A stretch of DNA of 64,000 bases from Ensifer oleiphilus (lineage in GTDB: Bacteria; Pseudomonadota; Alphaproteobacteria; Rhizobiales; Rhizobiaceae), in the NCBI RefSeq assembly GCF_013371465.1, contig NZ_JABWDU010000006.1, positions 248,001-312,000 on the forward strand, given 5' to 3'. The notes under the pieces were generated by a model. The model saw only the letters and a list, made by a program, of their open reading frames with translations. It ran no database searches and had not been told where the DNA came from. Shown in pieces: positions 16,075 through 26,027 of the stretch (the stretch's first letter is position 1; every line of letters begins with the position of its first letter). The position numbers were made by a program, and so were the translations under genes.

Positions 16075-16740
16075 TCAGTTCTTGCGGCTGCGCCTGTCGA
16101 AGCGACGCGCCAGCCCGTCGCCGGCGCTCTGCACCAGTTGCACGAGCACGATCAGCACGATGACGACGACCAGCATCACGTCGGGCATGAAGCGCTGGTA
16201 ACCGTAGCGGATGCCGAGATCGCCGAGCCCGCCGCCACCGACGGCACCGACCATGGCGGAGTAACCGATGAGACTGACCGCGGTCATGGTCAGCGCCATA
16301 GTCAGCGCAGGGCGTGCCTCCGCCAACAGCACCTTGAAGACGATCTGCATCGGCGTCGCGCCCATGGCGCGGGCCGCCTCGATCAACCCCTTGTCGATCT
16401 CGCGGATCGCCGCCTCGACGAGGCGCGCGACGAAGGGAATGGTGGCGATCGTCAGCGGCACGATCGCCGCCTTGGTGCCGATCGACGTCCCGGTGAGAAG
16501 CCGGGTAAAGGGAATAATGGCAACGACGAGAATGATGAACGGCGTCGAGCGCGCCGCATTGACGATCAGCCCGACGATGCGGTTGGTCATCGGCGCCGGG
16601 AAGAGTTCGCCCTTGCCACTGGTGGCCAGGAATACGCCGATCGGCAGGCCGATCAGCGAGCCGATCAGGCCGGCGGCGGCCACCATGTAGAGCGTGTCGA
16701 GCGTGGCGCCCCAGATCTTCAGCAGGATATCAGGCGACAT
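16075..16740 (-). CDS. metI: Methionine ABC transporter permease
   Basis: 221 residues with about five to six helices. The start at 16740 ([20 protein letters not shown]) gives the usual length; the longer frame runs antisense-like through metN. The ABC-permease EAA loop is seen in [20 protein letters not shown], and the MetI-typical [20 protein letters not shown] near the C-terminus. It pairs as a homodimer with MetN. The start lies 11 bp inside the end of metN, which implies translational coupling. Confidence 0.92.
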   Translation of the reverse strand: MSPDILLKIWGATLDTLYMVAAAGLIGSLIGLPIGVFLATSGKGELFPAPMTNRIVGLIVNAARSTPFIILVVAIIPFTRLLTGTSIGTKAAIVPLTIATIPFVARLVEAAIREIDKGLIEAARAMGATPMQIVFKVLLAEARPALTMALTMTAVSLIGYSAMVGAVGGGGLGDLGIRYGYQRFMPDVMLVVVIVLIVLVQLVQSAGDGLARRFDRRSRKN

Positions 16741-17812
16741 AACCGAGCACCTCCGTGACCAGACCGTTTTCGGTGAAGAAGCGTTCGGCGCGGCCTGCGG
16801 TTTCCGCGTCTGCGCCATAGGCGACGACCAGCGAACCGTAGGGCCGGCCACCGATCTCGTCGATCGTACCGGCAATGATGTTGACCTCGGCACCGACAGA
16901 CTTGATCAGCTGCGAAATCAGCGGTCGTTCCGCCGCCGCACCGAAGAAGGTCAGACGCACGACGGCGCGGTCACCTGTAGTCGCCTGCGGCTTCAGCGCC
17001 CGCGATACGGCATCAGGCAGTTTCGAGCCCGGCAACCCGGAAAGCATCGCCCGCGTCGTCTCGTGTTTCGGATGCGTGAAGACGTCGAAGGTGTGGCCGC
17101 GTTCGACGATGCGGCCGTGATCGATGACGGCAACGTCCGAGGTGACCGCCTTCACCACTTCCATCTCGTGGGTGATGAGCAGCACCGTCAGGCCGAGGTC
17201 GGCATTGATGCGCTTCAGGAGTTCGAGAATCGACTGCGTCGTCTCGGGATCGAGCGCCGACGTCGCTTCGTCCGAAAGCAGCAGCTTCGGCTCGGTCGCC
17301 AGCGCCCGGGCGATGCCGATTCGCTGCTTCTGGCCGCCGGAAAGCTCCGAAGGATAACGGCCATGCTTGTCGGCAAGCCCGACGAGATCGAGCAGCGGGC
17401 GGACGCGCTTTTCGATCGCATGTTTGTCCATGCCGGCGATTTCGAGCGGCAGTGCCACATTGCCGAACACGGTGCGCGACGAGAGCAGATTGAAATGCTG
17501 GAAGATCATGCCGACCGAGCGCCGGAGATCGCGAAGGCCTGCCGCGTCGAGCGCGCCGACATCGACGCCATCGACGAGAACCTTGCCGCCGGTCGGCTTT
17601 TCCAAGCCGTTGACGAGGCGGATCAGCGTCGACTTGCCGGCGCCGGAACGGCCGATGATGCCGGTGATCGAGCCGCGGCCGACCGAAAGCGAGACGTTGT
17701 CAAGCGCGGTAAAACCGCCACTCTTGCCGGACGCAGCGAAGTGCTTCGAGACGCCGTCGAAGATGACGGCGGCATCGCCAGGCGCCGGGGCTTTGTAGGC
17801 GGAAACGCTCAT
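16730..17812 (-). CDS. metN: Methionine ABC transporter ATPase
   Basis: 360 residues. The ABC domain shows Walker [10 protein letters not shown] (about 53-61), Q-loop FQHFNLL, signature LSGGQKQR, Walker [14 protein letters not shown] and H-loop ITHEME. A C-terminal NIL domain (about 275-360, [32 protein letters not shown]) is the regulatory methionine-sensing domain that inhibits transport when methionine is plentiful. It is the first gene of metNIQ. I saw no SAM-riboswitch-like structure in the upstream region. Confidence 0.94.
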   Translation of the reverse strand: MSVSAYKAPAPGDAAVIFDGVSKHFAASGKSGGFTALDNVSLSVGRGSITGIIGRSGAGKSTLIRLVNGLEKPTGGKVLVDGVDVGALDAAGLRDLRRSVGMIFQHFNLLSSRTVFGNVALPLEIAGMDKHAIEKRVRPLLDLVGLADKHGRYPSELSGGQKQRIGIARALATEPKLLLSDEATSALDPETTQSILELLKRINADLGLTVLLITHEMEVVKAVTSDVAVIDHGRIVERGHTFDVFTHPKHETTRAMLSGLPGSKLPDAVSRALKPQATTGDRAVVRLTFFGAAAERPLISQLIKSVGAEVNIIAGTIDEIGGRPYGSLVVAYGADAETAGRAERFFTENGLVTEVLGYVA

Positions 17813-18190
17813 CGCTCGGATACCCCCGAAAGAGGCGTTATCGTTATGGACGGGTACATAGGTGCTCTCGGATGCTCGAAACTCGAAATCCCGGGCTCAG
17901 TGCGCGGGATGGAAGGCGCGTCTTGTCAGGCCGACATTCGACAACGCATTCGGAACAGGGAGCACTTCTCTAGCATTAGCCAACCGGTGAGTTCAACGCC
18001 GTTGCCGCAGGAAGAACATGCGACATAATCCACGGTGCTTATGGACAATGGAGCCCCGCGTTTACAGGTATGTTTTTTCGGCTTGCGAGGCGTTTGCGGA
18101 AAAAACCGCTCTTTCCCAGATAGCTCTCGCAGTGGAGAGCCGTGCACCGGCCCGGCAAGGGGGCCGATGCAAAGGGCCTGTCCGTGACGG
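17813..18190. other. Intergenic region upstream of metN and downstream of the TerC gene
   Basis: 378 bp without a convincing gene. It should hold the metN promoter. On the minus strand a hairpin GCTCTC-CACTG-CGAGAGC lies about 50 bp after the TerC stop, and GCGG-AAAAAA-CCGC follows; these could end TerC transcription weakly. I see no conserved riboswitch core. Confidence 0.5.
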
Positions 18191-18823
18191 TCAGACCCCG
18201 ATGGCGTGAGCCACCGGCGCCAGATGCGGCCAGACTTCGAGCGAGCCGCGATAGATCATGTTGAGCGCCACATAAAGGATGATGGCGAGACCGACATAGG
18301 CGATCCAGTGATAGCGGTTGAGCAGCCGAGCGATGAAGCTGGCCGCGATGCCCATCAGCGCGATCGAAAGGATGAGACCGAAGACGAGGATCGTCGGATG
18401 CTCGCGCGCAGCACCGGCAACGGCCAGCACGTTGTCGAGCGACATCGACACGTCGGCAATGACGATCTGGATAGCGGCCTGCAGAAAGGTCTTGCGCGGC
18501 GCCGAATTGACGCCCTCGCCTTCAAAATCCTCCGCTCCGCCGGCGCGGATCTCACGCCACATCTTCCAGCAAACCCAGAGCAGCAGGAGCCCGCCGGCCA
18601 AGAGCAGTCCGATGATGTCGAGAAGCTGCACGGTAACGCTGGCAAGCGCGATGCGAAGCACCGTGGCGGCGAGAATGCCGACCAGGATCGCCTTGCGGCG
18701 CTGCTCGCTCGGCAGGCCGGCGGCGGCAAGGCCGATGACGACGGCGTTGTCGCCGGCCAGAACCAGGTCGATAACGATGACCTGCAGAAGTGCCAGCAGC
18801 CCGGCGGAGGTGAAGATTTCCAT
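18191..18823 (-). CDS. TerC-family membrane protein, YjbE type
   Basis: 210 residues with about seven helices. The ATG at 18823 follows GGGGGACC. Two acidic membrane motifs typical of TerC are visible: VIVIDLVLAGDNAVVIGLAA (about residues 15-34) and IVIADVSMSLDNVLAVAGAA (about 128-147), each with the conserved Asp pair thought to bind metal ions. YjbE-type TerC proteins are implicated in manganese export or metallation of secreted proteins. A GC-rich hairpin (GGCGTGC/GCACGCC) lies just before the ribosome site. Unlike the paralogue at 35135, it lacks the longer C-terminus. Confidence 0.83.
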   Translation of the reverse strand: MEIFTSAGLLALLQVIVIDLVLAGDNAVVIGLAAAGLPSEQRRKAILVGILAATVLRIALASVTVQLLDIIGLLLAGGLLLLWVCWKMWREIRAGGAEDFEGEGVNSAPRKTFLQAAIQIVIADVSMSLDNVLAVAGAAREHPTILVFGLILSIALMGIAASFIARLLNRYHWIAYVGLAIILYVALNMIYRGSLEVWPHLAPVAHAIGV

Positions 18824-19065
18824 GAACGATGGTCCCCCAGGCGTGCCCCGCACGCCTATTCGCTATCGCTAACGCTTAGAACAACGGCAGTTGGCGGATC
18901 AAGGGGCTGAGGTGGATAGCTTCGGACTACGCACCGGAATGATGTCCGCCGCCGGTCGATTGGCCCTCTGCTCGCGGAGGCGGGACTGTGGCAGGGTTCA
19001 CGGTTTACTGACCACAGTTCTCTGATAGGAAACAAGCAAAGCTGAGTCGAAGGACAGGAAATCTG

Positions 19066-19956
19066 ATGCGCATCGTATTGACCGGAAGTTCGGGACGCGT
19101 CGGCAGGGCGATCTACAATGCGCTGGCGCCTCGCCATGACGTGGTCGGCATCGATCGTGCGGCCTTCGCTACGACTGAGATCACCGGCGATTTTGTCGAT
19201 GGTATCCTGCTCGAGCGCGCCATGCAGGGGGCTGATGCCGTCATCCATACTGCAGCGCTGCATGCGCCGCATGTCGATGCGGTCGCCGATGTGGAGTTCG
19301 AGCGCGTCAATGTGATGGGCACCCACCTGATCATAGCCGCCGCTCAGGCCGCAGGCGTCAGCCGGATCGTCTTCACCAGCACGACGGCGCTCTACGGCCA
19401 TGCGGTAAAAGCGGGTGCCTGCGCCTGGATCACCGAGGAGACGGCGCCGCAACCTCATACGATCTACCACCACACCAAGCTTGCCGCCGAGGCGCTTCTG
19501 GAAAACGTCGCCGACCGGTCGCTGCACGTACGCGTCCTGCGCATGTCCAGGTGTTTCCCCGAGCAGGCCGATCGCATGGCCGCCTATCGGCTGCACCGCG
19601 GCATCGATGTGCGCGATGTTGCCGACGCGCATGTCGCCGCACTCGACAATGACGGACCCGCCTTCCAGCGCTTCATCGTTTCGGGCGAACCGGCCTTCCT
19701 GCCGACGGATTGCCGGCACCTGGCAAGTGACGCCGCCGCGGTCCTGCGCGAGCGGGCAAGCAAATTTTCCCAGGCCTTCGCCGAACGCGGCTGGTCGCTG
19801 CCCACCGCGATCGATCGCATCTACGACCCCAGCGCCGCCATCGGCGCGCTCGAATGGAAGCCGCGTTTCGGCTTCAAGGAAGTGCTCGCCCAGCTCGATC
19901 GCGGTAGCCTCGAAGTGCTGCCGGTGCGCAAGGTTGCCGCGGGACGCTTCGACTGA
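19066..19956 (+). CDS. NAD-dependent epimerase/dehydratase (extended SDR)
   Basis: 296 residues, a cytoplasmic Rossmann enzyme. It has the cofactor motif TGSSGRVGRAIYNAL (residues 5-19), D-binding HDVVGIDR, and the catalytic FTSTTALYG followed by Y-H-H-T-K (YxxxK, about residue 140). AGGACAGGAAATCTG precedes the ATG. Extended SDRs of this group act on nucleotide-sugars, uronates or similar polyols; the exact substrate is unknown. It is convergent with the GH1 gene and shares a bidirectional hairpin with it. Confidence 0.85.
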   Translation: MRIVLTGSSGRVGRAIYNALAPRHDVVGIDRAAFATTEITGDFVDGILLERAMQGADAVIHTAALHAPHVDAVADVEFERVNVMGTHLIIAAAQAAGVSRIVFTSTTALYGHAVKAGACAWITEETAPQPHTIYHHTKLAAEALLENVADRSLHVRVLRMSRCFPEQADRMAAYRLHRGIDVRDVADAHVAALDNDGPAFQRFIVSGEPAFLPTDCRHLASDAAAVLRERASKFSQAFAERGWSLPTAIDRIYDPSAAIGALEWKPRFGFKEVLAQLDRGSLEVLPVRKVAAGRFD

Positions 19957-19965
19957 AGGCAAGCA

Positions 19966-19994
19966 GCCTTGCGCGCCTGAGTGACGCGCAAGGC
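19966..19994. terminator. Bidirectional hairpin between convergent genes
   Basis: Perfect 10-bp stem GCCTTGCGCG / CGCGCAAGGC with a 9-base loop, between the SDR stop and the GH1 stop. No long T-run. Confidence 0.5.
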
Positions 19995-20002
19995 GTTAGC
20001 CG

Positions 20003-21370
20003 TCAGATGTGGTTGCCGCCAGGAAATTCCTCTGCCAGCGCCTTGTACCAGTGGCCGCTCTTCTTGATCGTGCGCACTTGCGTTTCGTAATCCACATGCA
20101 CGATGCCGAACCGCATCCTGTAGCCTTCGGCCCACTCGAAATTGTCCATCAGGCTCCAGGCGAAATAGCCACGCATAGGGTAACCCTTGGCAATCAGGTC
20201 CGCCGTCACCGACAGGTGTTCGGCGATGTAGTCAAGCCGCGGCTGGTCGTCGACCGCACCGTTCTCGACGCCCATGTTGTAGCAGGCACCGTTCTCGGTG
20301 ATGTAGCAATCGGGCAGCTCGTAGCGGGCATTGAGCGTCTCGACGAGCTGGCCGAGCGCCGGTGCATAGACCTCCCAGCCGATATCGGTCTTCACGTCGC
20401 TGACCGGCTTGGCATTGACCGTCGCCGGGTATTCGGTGCCCGGTGTTGCGTCGTCGCTGACCCGCATCGGCGTGTAATAGTTGAGGCCCCACCAGTCGAG
20501 CGGGCGCGAGATCGTGGCCATGTCGCCGTCTTCGATCTCGGGCATACGATGGCCGAGCGCGCTCATGAAGCTTTCGGGATACGCGCCCTTGAAGATCGGC
20601 CCGAAGAACACGCCGTTGTGGAAATCGAAGGCGCGCTCGGCGGCCGCCTTGTCGGCATCGCTGTCGCTGCCGGGATAGACCGAATGGGCATTGATGACGA
20701 TGCCGGCGGGCAGGTTCGGCCGCTCCGAGCGGATAGCGTCTACACCCAGGCCATGGGCGAGGTTGGTGAAATGCAGCGCGTGCAGGGCGGCATCCATGTT
20801 GCGCTCGCCCGGCGCGTGAATGCCGTAGAGGTGGCTGAGCCAGACCGAGCACCAGGGTTCGTTGAAGGTCGCAACTGCGTCGAGCCGGTCGCCGAGGCGG
20901 GCGATGACGGTCTTGGCATAACGCTGGAAAGCGTAGGCCGTGGTGCGGGACGTCCAGCCACCGTCGCCCATCAGCGCCAGCGGCAGGTCCCAGTGATAGA
21001 GCGTAGCGAAGGCCTTGATATCGCGCGCCTTCAGGCCATCGACGAGCCGGTCGTAGAAATCGAGGCCCTTCTCGTTGATCGGACCGACGCCCTCGGGAAT
21101 GATGCGCGGCCAGGCGATCGAAAACCGATAGGCCTCGACCCCGAGGCTCTTGATCAGATCGAGATCCTCATCGAGCCTGTTGTAGTGGTCGCAGGCGATG
21201 TCGCCATTGTGCCGGCCGAAGACCCGGCCCGGCATGTTGGAGAAGGCGTCCCAGATCGATGGCTTGCGCCCGTCCATCTTGGTGGCGCCTTCGATCTGGA
21301 AGGAGGCCGTCGCCACCCCGAACACGAAATCGCCCGGGAAACGCCGGGCAAGGGTTTTTGCTTCGATCAT
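20003..21370 (-). CDS. Family GH1 beta-glucosidase
   Basis: 455 residues, normal for GH1. The start at 21370 (MIEAKTLARRFPGDFVFGVA) follows AAGGACGAG. Retaining-glycosidase residues are present: acid/base in ATFNEPWCSVWL (about 163-168) and nucleophile in CYITENGACYN (about 355), with the N-terminal FVFGVATASFQIEG and C-terminal YFAWSLMDNFEWAEGY aglycone loop. There is no signal peptide, so it hydrolyses imported beta-glucosides or phospho-free disaccharides in the cytoplasm. Likely names are bglA/bglB; I leave the symbol open. It sits next to sugar oxidoreductase and isomerase genes. Confidence 0.92.
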   Translation of the reverse strand: MIEAKTLARRFPGDFVFGVATASFQIEGATKMDGRKPSIWDAFSNMPGRVFGRHNGDIACDHYNRLDEDLDLIKSLGVEAYRFSIAWPRIIPEGVGPINEKGLDFYDRLVDGLKARDIKAFATLYHWDLPLALMGDGGWTSRTTAYAFQRYAKTVIARLGDRLDAVATFNEPWCSVWLSHLYGIHAPGERNMDAALHALHFTNLAHGLGVDAIRSERPNLPAGIVINAHSVYPGSDSDADKAAAERAFDFHNGVFFGPIFKGAYPESFMSALGHRMPEIEDGDMATISRPLDWWGLNYYTPMRVSDDATPGTEYPATVNAKPVSDVKTDIGWEVYAPALGQLVETLNARYELPDCYITENGACYNMGVENGAVDDQPRLDYIAEHLSVTADLIAKGYPMRGYFAWSLMDNFEWAEGYRMRFGIVHVDYETQVRTIKKSGHWYKALAEEFPGGNHI

Positions 21371-21533
21371 CAGCCTGTCTCGTCCTTCGCAGCGGCCCGC
21401 ATCCGGCGGGCGGCCGCTCTCTTGGTGTATTTTCGTTTTTCTTGCGGGCCGGCCTAAAGCGACGCCTGCAAAAGTCAACTCGCGAAAAAGGGCGGGGTCC
21501 ACCTCGCCCTTGCCCTGTCGGCAACCTTTCCCG

Positions 21534-22715
21534 CTACAGCTTTACCCATGCCCCATTTCGTTTTGACGACTGGACGCAGGCGTCGACGAAGGCCATGCCC
21601 TTCATGCCGTCGTCGATGGTCGGATAGGTGACGGCGGGGTCGATGGCCTCGCCTTTTCGTTTGGCAAAGATCGCCCGCGCCGCTTCGGTGTAGATGTTGG
21701 CAAAACCTTCGAGATAGCCCTCGGGATGACCGGAGGGCACGCGGCTGATGCGGGCGGCGGCCGAACCGGAGCCGGCGCCGGCCCTTGTGATCTGCCGCTT
21801 CGGCTCGCCGAACGGCGTGTACCAGAGATAGTTCGGATCCTTCTGCGTCCATTCGAGCCCGCCCTTGGTGCCGTAGACCCTAACCATCAGCCCGTTCTCA
21901 TGGCCGGGCGCCACCTGACTGCACCACAAGAGCCCCTTGGCACGCTGACCGTCCTTGGCCTTGAAGCGCATCATCACATGGGCATTGTCGTCGAGCTGTC
22001 GGCCCGGCACGAAGCTGTCGAGATCGGCTGCCAGTTCTTCGAGCTCCAGCCCGGAGACGAAGGCGCCGAGATTATAGGCATGCGTGCCGATGTCGCCGGT
22101 GGAGCCGCCGGCGCCCGAGCGGGCCGGATCGGTGCGCCAGGCCGCCTGCTTCTGGCCCGACTGCTCGATATTCTCCGTCAGCCAGTCCTGCGGATATTCC
22201 ATCTGCACCAGCCTGACGGCACCGATGTCGCCGTTTTGAACCATTTCGCGCGCCTGGCGCACCATCGGATAACCGGTGTAATTGTGGGTCAGCACAAACA
22301 GCGCATCGCTGTCGTCGGCCGCCTTCTTCAACTTCTTCGCATCCGACAGCGTCGAGGTCAGCGGCTTGTCGCAGATCACATGGATGCCGCGCTTCAAAAA
22401 CTCTTTTGCCGCTTCATAGTGCACGTGGTTGGGGGTGACGATCGCCACCGCCTCGATGCCGTCCTTCAGCTTGGCCTCGCGGATCGCCATCTGCTTGAAG
22501 TCGGAATAGACGCGCGACGGATCGAGCCCGAGTTCGCGGCCGGAGCTTTCGGCCTTGCCCGGTGTCGACGACAAGGCGCCGGCCACCAGCTCGTAGTGAT
22601 CGTCGAGCCGGGCGGCGATACGGTGCACCGCGCCGATGAAGGCCCCCGAGCCGCCGCCGACCATGCCGAGCCGGATCCGCCGCTCGCGCCTTTCGCTCGT
22701 TCCCTCGATTGCCAT
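21534..22715 (-). CDS. Gfo/Idh/MocA-family oxidoreductase
   Basis: 393 residues. The ATG at 22715 (MAIEGTSERRERRIRLGMVG) follows GGAGACAGGACG; the open frame upstream is contributed by a RIME element. Seen: dinucleotide fold IRLGMVGGGSGAFIGAVHRI, then VAIVTPNHVHYEAA and HVICDKPLTSTLSDAKKL with the conserved E/D-K-P lysine, and GGSTGDIGTHAYNL in the C-terminal domain with the catalytic D-x-x-x-H. It probably oxidises a sugar, inositol or glycoside at a secondary alcohol. The isomerase gene upstream in the same direction suggests a joint pathway for carbohydrate breakdown. Confidence 0.88.
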   Translation of the reverse strand: MAIEGTSERRERRIRLGMVGGGSGAFIGAVHRIAARLDDHYELVAGALSSTPGKAESSGRELGLDPSRVYSDFKQMAIREAKLKDGIEAVAIVTPNHVHYEAAKEFLKRGIHVICDKPLTSTLSDAKKLKKAADDSDALFVLTHNYTGYPMVRQAREMVQNGDIGAVRLVQMEYPQDWLTENIEQSGQKQAAWRTDPARSGAGGSTGDIGTHAYNLGAFVSGLELEELAADLDSFVPGRQLDDNAHVMMRFKAKDGQRAKGLLWCSQVAPGHENGLMVRVYGTKGGLEWTQKDPNYLWYTPFGEPKRQITRAGAGSGSAAARISRVPSGHPEGYLEGFANIYTEAARAIFAKRKGEAIDPAVTYPTIDDGMKGMAFVDACVQSSKRNGAWVKL

Positions 22716-22779
22716 CGTCCTGTCTCCTCGTGTCGGTTTGTCGTGTTCTCTCGTGAAGCTGCCCGCATTGTCGAGGCTG

Positions 22780-22933
22780 CCCCTCATCCGCCTGCCGGCA
22801 CCTTCTCCCCGCCAGCGGGGAGAAGGGATATGCCGCACCCTCTTCGCTTCCGCCCTGGTTCTTCTCATCCTCGCCCGCACCCTGTGGCACGTCCCCTCTC
22901 CCCGCCCGCGGGGAGAGGGTTAGGGTGAGGGGC
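22780..22933. repeat. RIME-type intergenic mosaic element, copy 2
   Basis: Same outer arms as copy 1: CCCCTCATCCGCCTGCCGGC at the left and GGGAGAGGGTTAGGGTGAGG-GGC at the right, with internal stems CCTTCTCCCCGC/GCGGGGAGAAGG and CCCCGCCCGCGGGG. It lies between the isomerase stop and the Gfo/Idh start, inside a likely operon. Confidence 0.83.
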
Positions 22934-22975
22934 TGCGGCTGGCGCTGCGGTTAAGTCCGGACCTGCCGCCCCGCC

Positions 22976-24028
22976 TCAAATCCCCAACAGCCGCCGGTTG
23001 GCCGCCTCGTCGGTGCCGCTATCGGCAAAGTCGTCGAACGCCTTCTCGGTGACGCGGATGATGTGGTGCTTGACGAAGTCGGCACCCTCGCGCGCCCCGT
23101 CTTCGGGATGTTTCAGGCAGCACTCCCATTCCACCACCGCCCAGCCGGCAAAATCATTGGCTGCCATCTTGGAAAACACCGCGCCGAAATCGACCTGGCC
23201 GTCGCCGAGCGAGCGGAAGCGGCCGGCCCGGTTGACCCAGCCCTGGTAGCCGCCATAGACGCCCTGCCGACCGGTCGGGTTGAACTCCGCATCCTTGACG
23301 TGGAACATCCGGATGCGATCCTTGTAGATGTCGATGTTGTCGAGATAGTCGAGGCACTGCAGCACATAGTGCGAGGGATCGTAGAGCATGTTGGCGCGGG
23401 CATGGTTGCCGGTGCGCTCCAGGAACATCTCGAAAGTGATGCCGTCGTGCAGGTCCTCGCCCGGATGGATCTCGTAGCAGATGTCGACGCCGCAATCCTC
23501 GGCGTGGTCGAGGATCGGTTTCCAGCGCTTCGCCAGTTCGTCGAAGGCGGTCTCCACCAGACCGGCCGGGCGCTGCGGCCAGGGATAGACGAACGGCCAG
23601 GCAAGCGCGCCGGAAAAGCTCGCCATCGCATCAAGCCCCAAATTCTTCGAGGCCGTCAGCGCCAGCTTCACCTGCTCGACCGCCCATTGCTGCCGTGCTT
23701 TCGGATTGCCGCGCACTTCCGGCACCGCAAAGCCGTCGAACACCTCGTCATAGGCCGGATGGGTGGCGACCAGCTGGCCCTGCAGATGGGTCGAAAGCTC
23801 GGTGATCACAACGCCGTTGTCGCTGGCAATGCCCAAAAGCTCGTCGCAATAGGTTTTTGACGTCGCCGCCTTGTTCAAATCGATCAGCCGCGAATCCCAC
23901 GTCGGCACCTGCACGCCCTTGTAGCCGCAGTCGGCAGCCCACTTCGTAATCGACGCAAACGAGTTGAACGGTGCGACATCCCCCGCAAACTGCGCCAGAA
24001 ACAGGCCGGGGCCCTTGATCGTTTTCAT
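22976..24028 (-). CDS. Sugar phosphate isomerase/epimerase (AP-endonuclease-2 TIM barrel)
   Basis: 350 residues, start preceded by GGAGG at nine bases. TIM-barrel signatures include ITKWAADCGYKGVQVPTWDS, CYEIHPGEDLHDGITFEMFL with metal-binding Glu/His, MLYDPSHYVLQCLDY and FHVKDAEFNPTGRQGVYGGY. These are typical of the xylose-isomerase-like / IolE-IolI-type barrel that binds a divalent metal and shifts a carbonyl on a sugar or inositol derivative. It is co-directional with the Gfo/Idh gene, 260 bp away with a RIME element between them. Confidence 0.87.
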   Translation of the reverse strand: MKTIKGPGLFLAQFAGDVAPFNSFASITKWAADCGYKGVQVPTWDSRLIDLNKAATSKTYCDELLGIASDNGVVITELSTHLQGQLVATHPAYDEVFDGFAVPEVRGNPKARQQWAVEQVKLALTASKNLGLDAMASFSGALAWPFVYPWPQRPAGLVETAFDELAKRWKPILDHAEDCGVDICYEIHPGEDLHDGITFEMFLERTGNHARANMLYDPSHYVLQCLDYLDNIDIYKDRIRMFHVKDAEFNPTGRQGVYGGYQGWVNRAGRFRSLGDGQVDFGAVFSKMAANDFAGWAVVEWECCLKHPEDGAREGADFVKHHIIRVTEKAFDDFADSGTDEAANRRLLGI

Positions 24029-24521
24029 CCCGAATATCCTCCTGATGCTATGGCTGTCGGCAAGCCGGCCTGTTAGGCCAACGACAGGAAGAAGCAGAGT
24101 TTGGCTTCATTTTCGCCTCAACCGAAGAACCTGAAACGTTGCAGGCGCAGAAACTAGCAGATTTTTTGCAAGGGGCAACCGGCCGAGGGGCAGTTTTTGA
24201 AGATGGACTCGATGCCCCTTCCGGACAGGCAGACGAGGTCGACATCGAGCCATAGCCGCCTGCGCGACCGCCGTTGCCGCAACGAAAAAGGGAAGCCGTC
24301 ATCGCGCCCCTTCTCCTCGTCCGCGGCGGATTGTGATAATCCCCATCGCGCTGGTTGCCGACCGCAAAGCCGAACCTTGCCTGGCGCGCCGGTGATACGG
24401 TGAATTGATCGACCGGCGCCTTCAGCGTGGCACCCATCTGCATGAGCATGGCGGCCTTGACCACGGCGGCGACGTCCGTGCCGATCTCCTTTGACGTTGG
24501 AGCAGGCGCGTATTGAGAATG
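24029..24521. other. Non-coding or degenerate stretch upstream of the isomerase gene
   Basis: About 490 bp without a gene I can support. A minus-strand frame of up to 138 codons is open, including VKAAMLMQMGATLKAPVDQF, but codon quality is poor and I recognise no family. It could be a decayed gene. The isomerase promoter should lie near 24040-24120, where AT-rich bases cluster. Confidence 0.4.
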
Positions 24522-24550
24522 AAAAAGGGGCGAAGGTTTCCCTCCGCCCC
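24522..24550 (-). terminator. Rho-independent terminator of xylA
   Basis: Minus strand: GGGGCGGAGG-GAAA-CCTTCGCCCC (one G-T pair) followed by TTTTT, about 30 bp after the xylA stop. Confidence 0.9.
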
Positions 24551-24579
24551 GTGTTCACGAAACGTCTGCGAGTGCCGCA

Positions 24580-25890
24580 TCAGACGTAACGGTTGACGAC
24601 GTTCTCCAGCAGTTCCTGCTTGCCGGACTTCGGCTGCGGGTTGAGATCGGACTTCAACACCCAGGCCTCGATCTCTTCGAGCGAGAAACCGCCTTCGAGC
24701 ATCTTCTTGGCTTCGGGGACCTGCCAGCCGGCATAGCGCTGATCGAGCGGCGCGGACAGGGCCTTGTCTTCGATCATCTGGGCTGCCGCCTTGAGGCCGC
24801 GGGCGCAGCAGTCCATGCCGCCGATATGGCCGATCAACAGGTCTTCCGGGTCGAGCGACTGACGGCGCAGCTTCGCGTCGAAGTTGGTGCCGCCGCTCTT
24901 GAAGCCGCCACCGGCCAGGACCTGGTAATAGGCGAGCGCCATTTCCGGCACGTTGTTGGGGAACTGGTCGGTATCCCAACCCGACTGGTAGTCGTTGCGG
25001 TTCATGTCGATCGAACCGAAGATCCCGAGCGCATTGGCAAGCGCCAGCTCGTGCTCGAAGGAATGGCCGGCGAGGATCGCATGGCCCTGCTCGATATTGA
25101 CCTGCACTTCCTTTTCCAGGCCGTATTTCTTCAGGAAGCCGTAGACGGTGGCGACGTCGTAGTCGTACTGGTGCTTGGTCGGCTCTTGCGGCTTCGGCTC
25201 GATCAGGATCGCGCCCTTGAAGCCGATCTTGTGCTTGTATTCGACAACGAGGTTGACGAAGCGGCCGAGTTGGTCGAGCTCGCGAGACAGGTCGGTGTTA
25301 AGCAGCGTTTCATAGCCCTCGCGCCCGCCCCACAGCACGTAGTTCTCGCCGCCGAGACGATGGGTGGCGTCAAGGCAGGTCTTGACCGTCGCTGCCCCGA
25401 AGGCAAAGACATCCGGATCGGGATTGGTGGCGGCACCCGACATGTAGCGCCGGTTGGAGAACAGATTGGCCGTGCCCCAGAGCAGCTTGACGCCTGTGTC
25501 GGCTTGCTTCTTTTCAAAGTAGTCGACGATCTCGTTGAGGTTCCTGGTGTTCTCGACGAAGTTGCGGCCTTCCGGGCGCACGTCGGCGTCATGGAAGCAG
25601 TAATAGGGAACGCCGAGCAGCTGGAAGAATTCGAAGGCGACGTCTGCCTTCAGCTTAGCCGCGTCCATCGTGTCCTTGAACCAGGGGCGCTCGAAAGTCT
25701 GTCCGCCGAAGGGATCTCCACCCGGCCAGACGAAGGTGTGCCAGTAGGCGACCGCAAAGCGCAGATGGTCTTCCATGCGCTTGCCGAAGACGACCTCGTC
25801 CTTGTTGTAGTGGCGGAAGGCGAGCGGATTGCTGCTCTCCGGTCCTTCATACTTGATCTTGGCGATATCGCCGAAAAATCCCGTGCTCAC
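24580..25890 (-). CDS. xylA: Xylose isomerase
   Basis: 436 residues; GTG start at 25890 with AGAGGAGC upstream. It converts D-xylose to D-xylulose (and glucose to fructose) with two divalent metals. Catalytic and metal residues are in [13 protein letters not shown] (His about 100), [40 protein letters not shown] and [20 protein letters not shown]; the N-terminal [18 protein letters not shown] is the conserved active-site Trp/His region. Class II length. Its partner xylB lies 0.5 kb upstream in the same direction, with a small opposite-strand gene between them. Confidence 0.96.
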   Translation of the reverse strand: MSTGFFGDIAKIKYEGPESSNPLAFRHYNKDEVVFGKRMEDHLRFAVAYWHTFVWPGGDPFGGQTFERPWFKDTMDAAKLKADVAFEFFQLLGVPYYCFHDADVRPEGRNFVENTRNLNEIVDYFEKKQADTGVKLLWGTANLFSNRRYMSGAATNPDPDVFAFGAATVKTCLDATHRLGGENYVLWGGREGYETLLNTDLSRELDQLGRFVNLVVEYKHKIGFKGAILIEPKPQEPTKHQYDYDVATVYGFLKKYGLEKEVQVNIEQGHAILAGHSFEHELALANALGIFGSIDMNRNDYQSGWDTDQFPNNVPEMALAYYQVLAGGGFKSGGTNFDAKLRRQSLDPEDLLIGHIGGMDCCARGLKAAAQMIEDKALSAPLDQRYAGWQVPEAKKMLEGGFSLEEIEAWVLKSDLNPQPKSGKQELLENVVNRYV

Positions 25891-26027
25891 GGTGTAGCTC
25901 CTCTTGAAAGTTGGTGTGCCGTCGTCGCCGAGGCAAAACGTCCGGCCATTACGTGGAAGGTAATTGGTTTCATTCCCTCGGCGGGCGATAGCTGGGGCAT
26001 CGAAACGCCAACCATGGGAACACTCAG

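Noticed and set aside
20009-21457. 482-codon plus-strand frame over the GH1 gene
   Set aside because: Antisense shadow of a gene with both catalytic Glu motifs.
22716-22880. N-terminal extension of the Gfo/Idh protein
   Set aside because: It is translated from the RIME repeat and precedes a well-placed ATG with a ribosome site.
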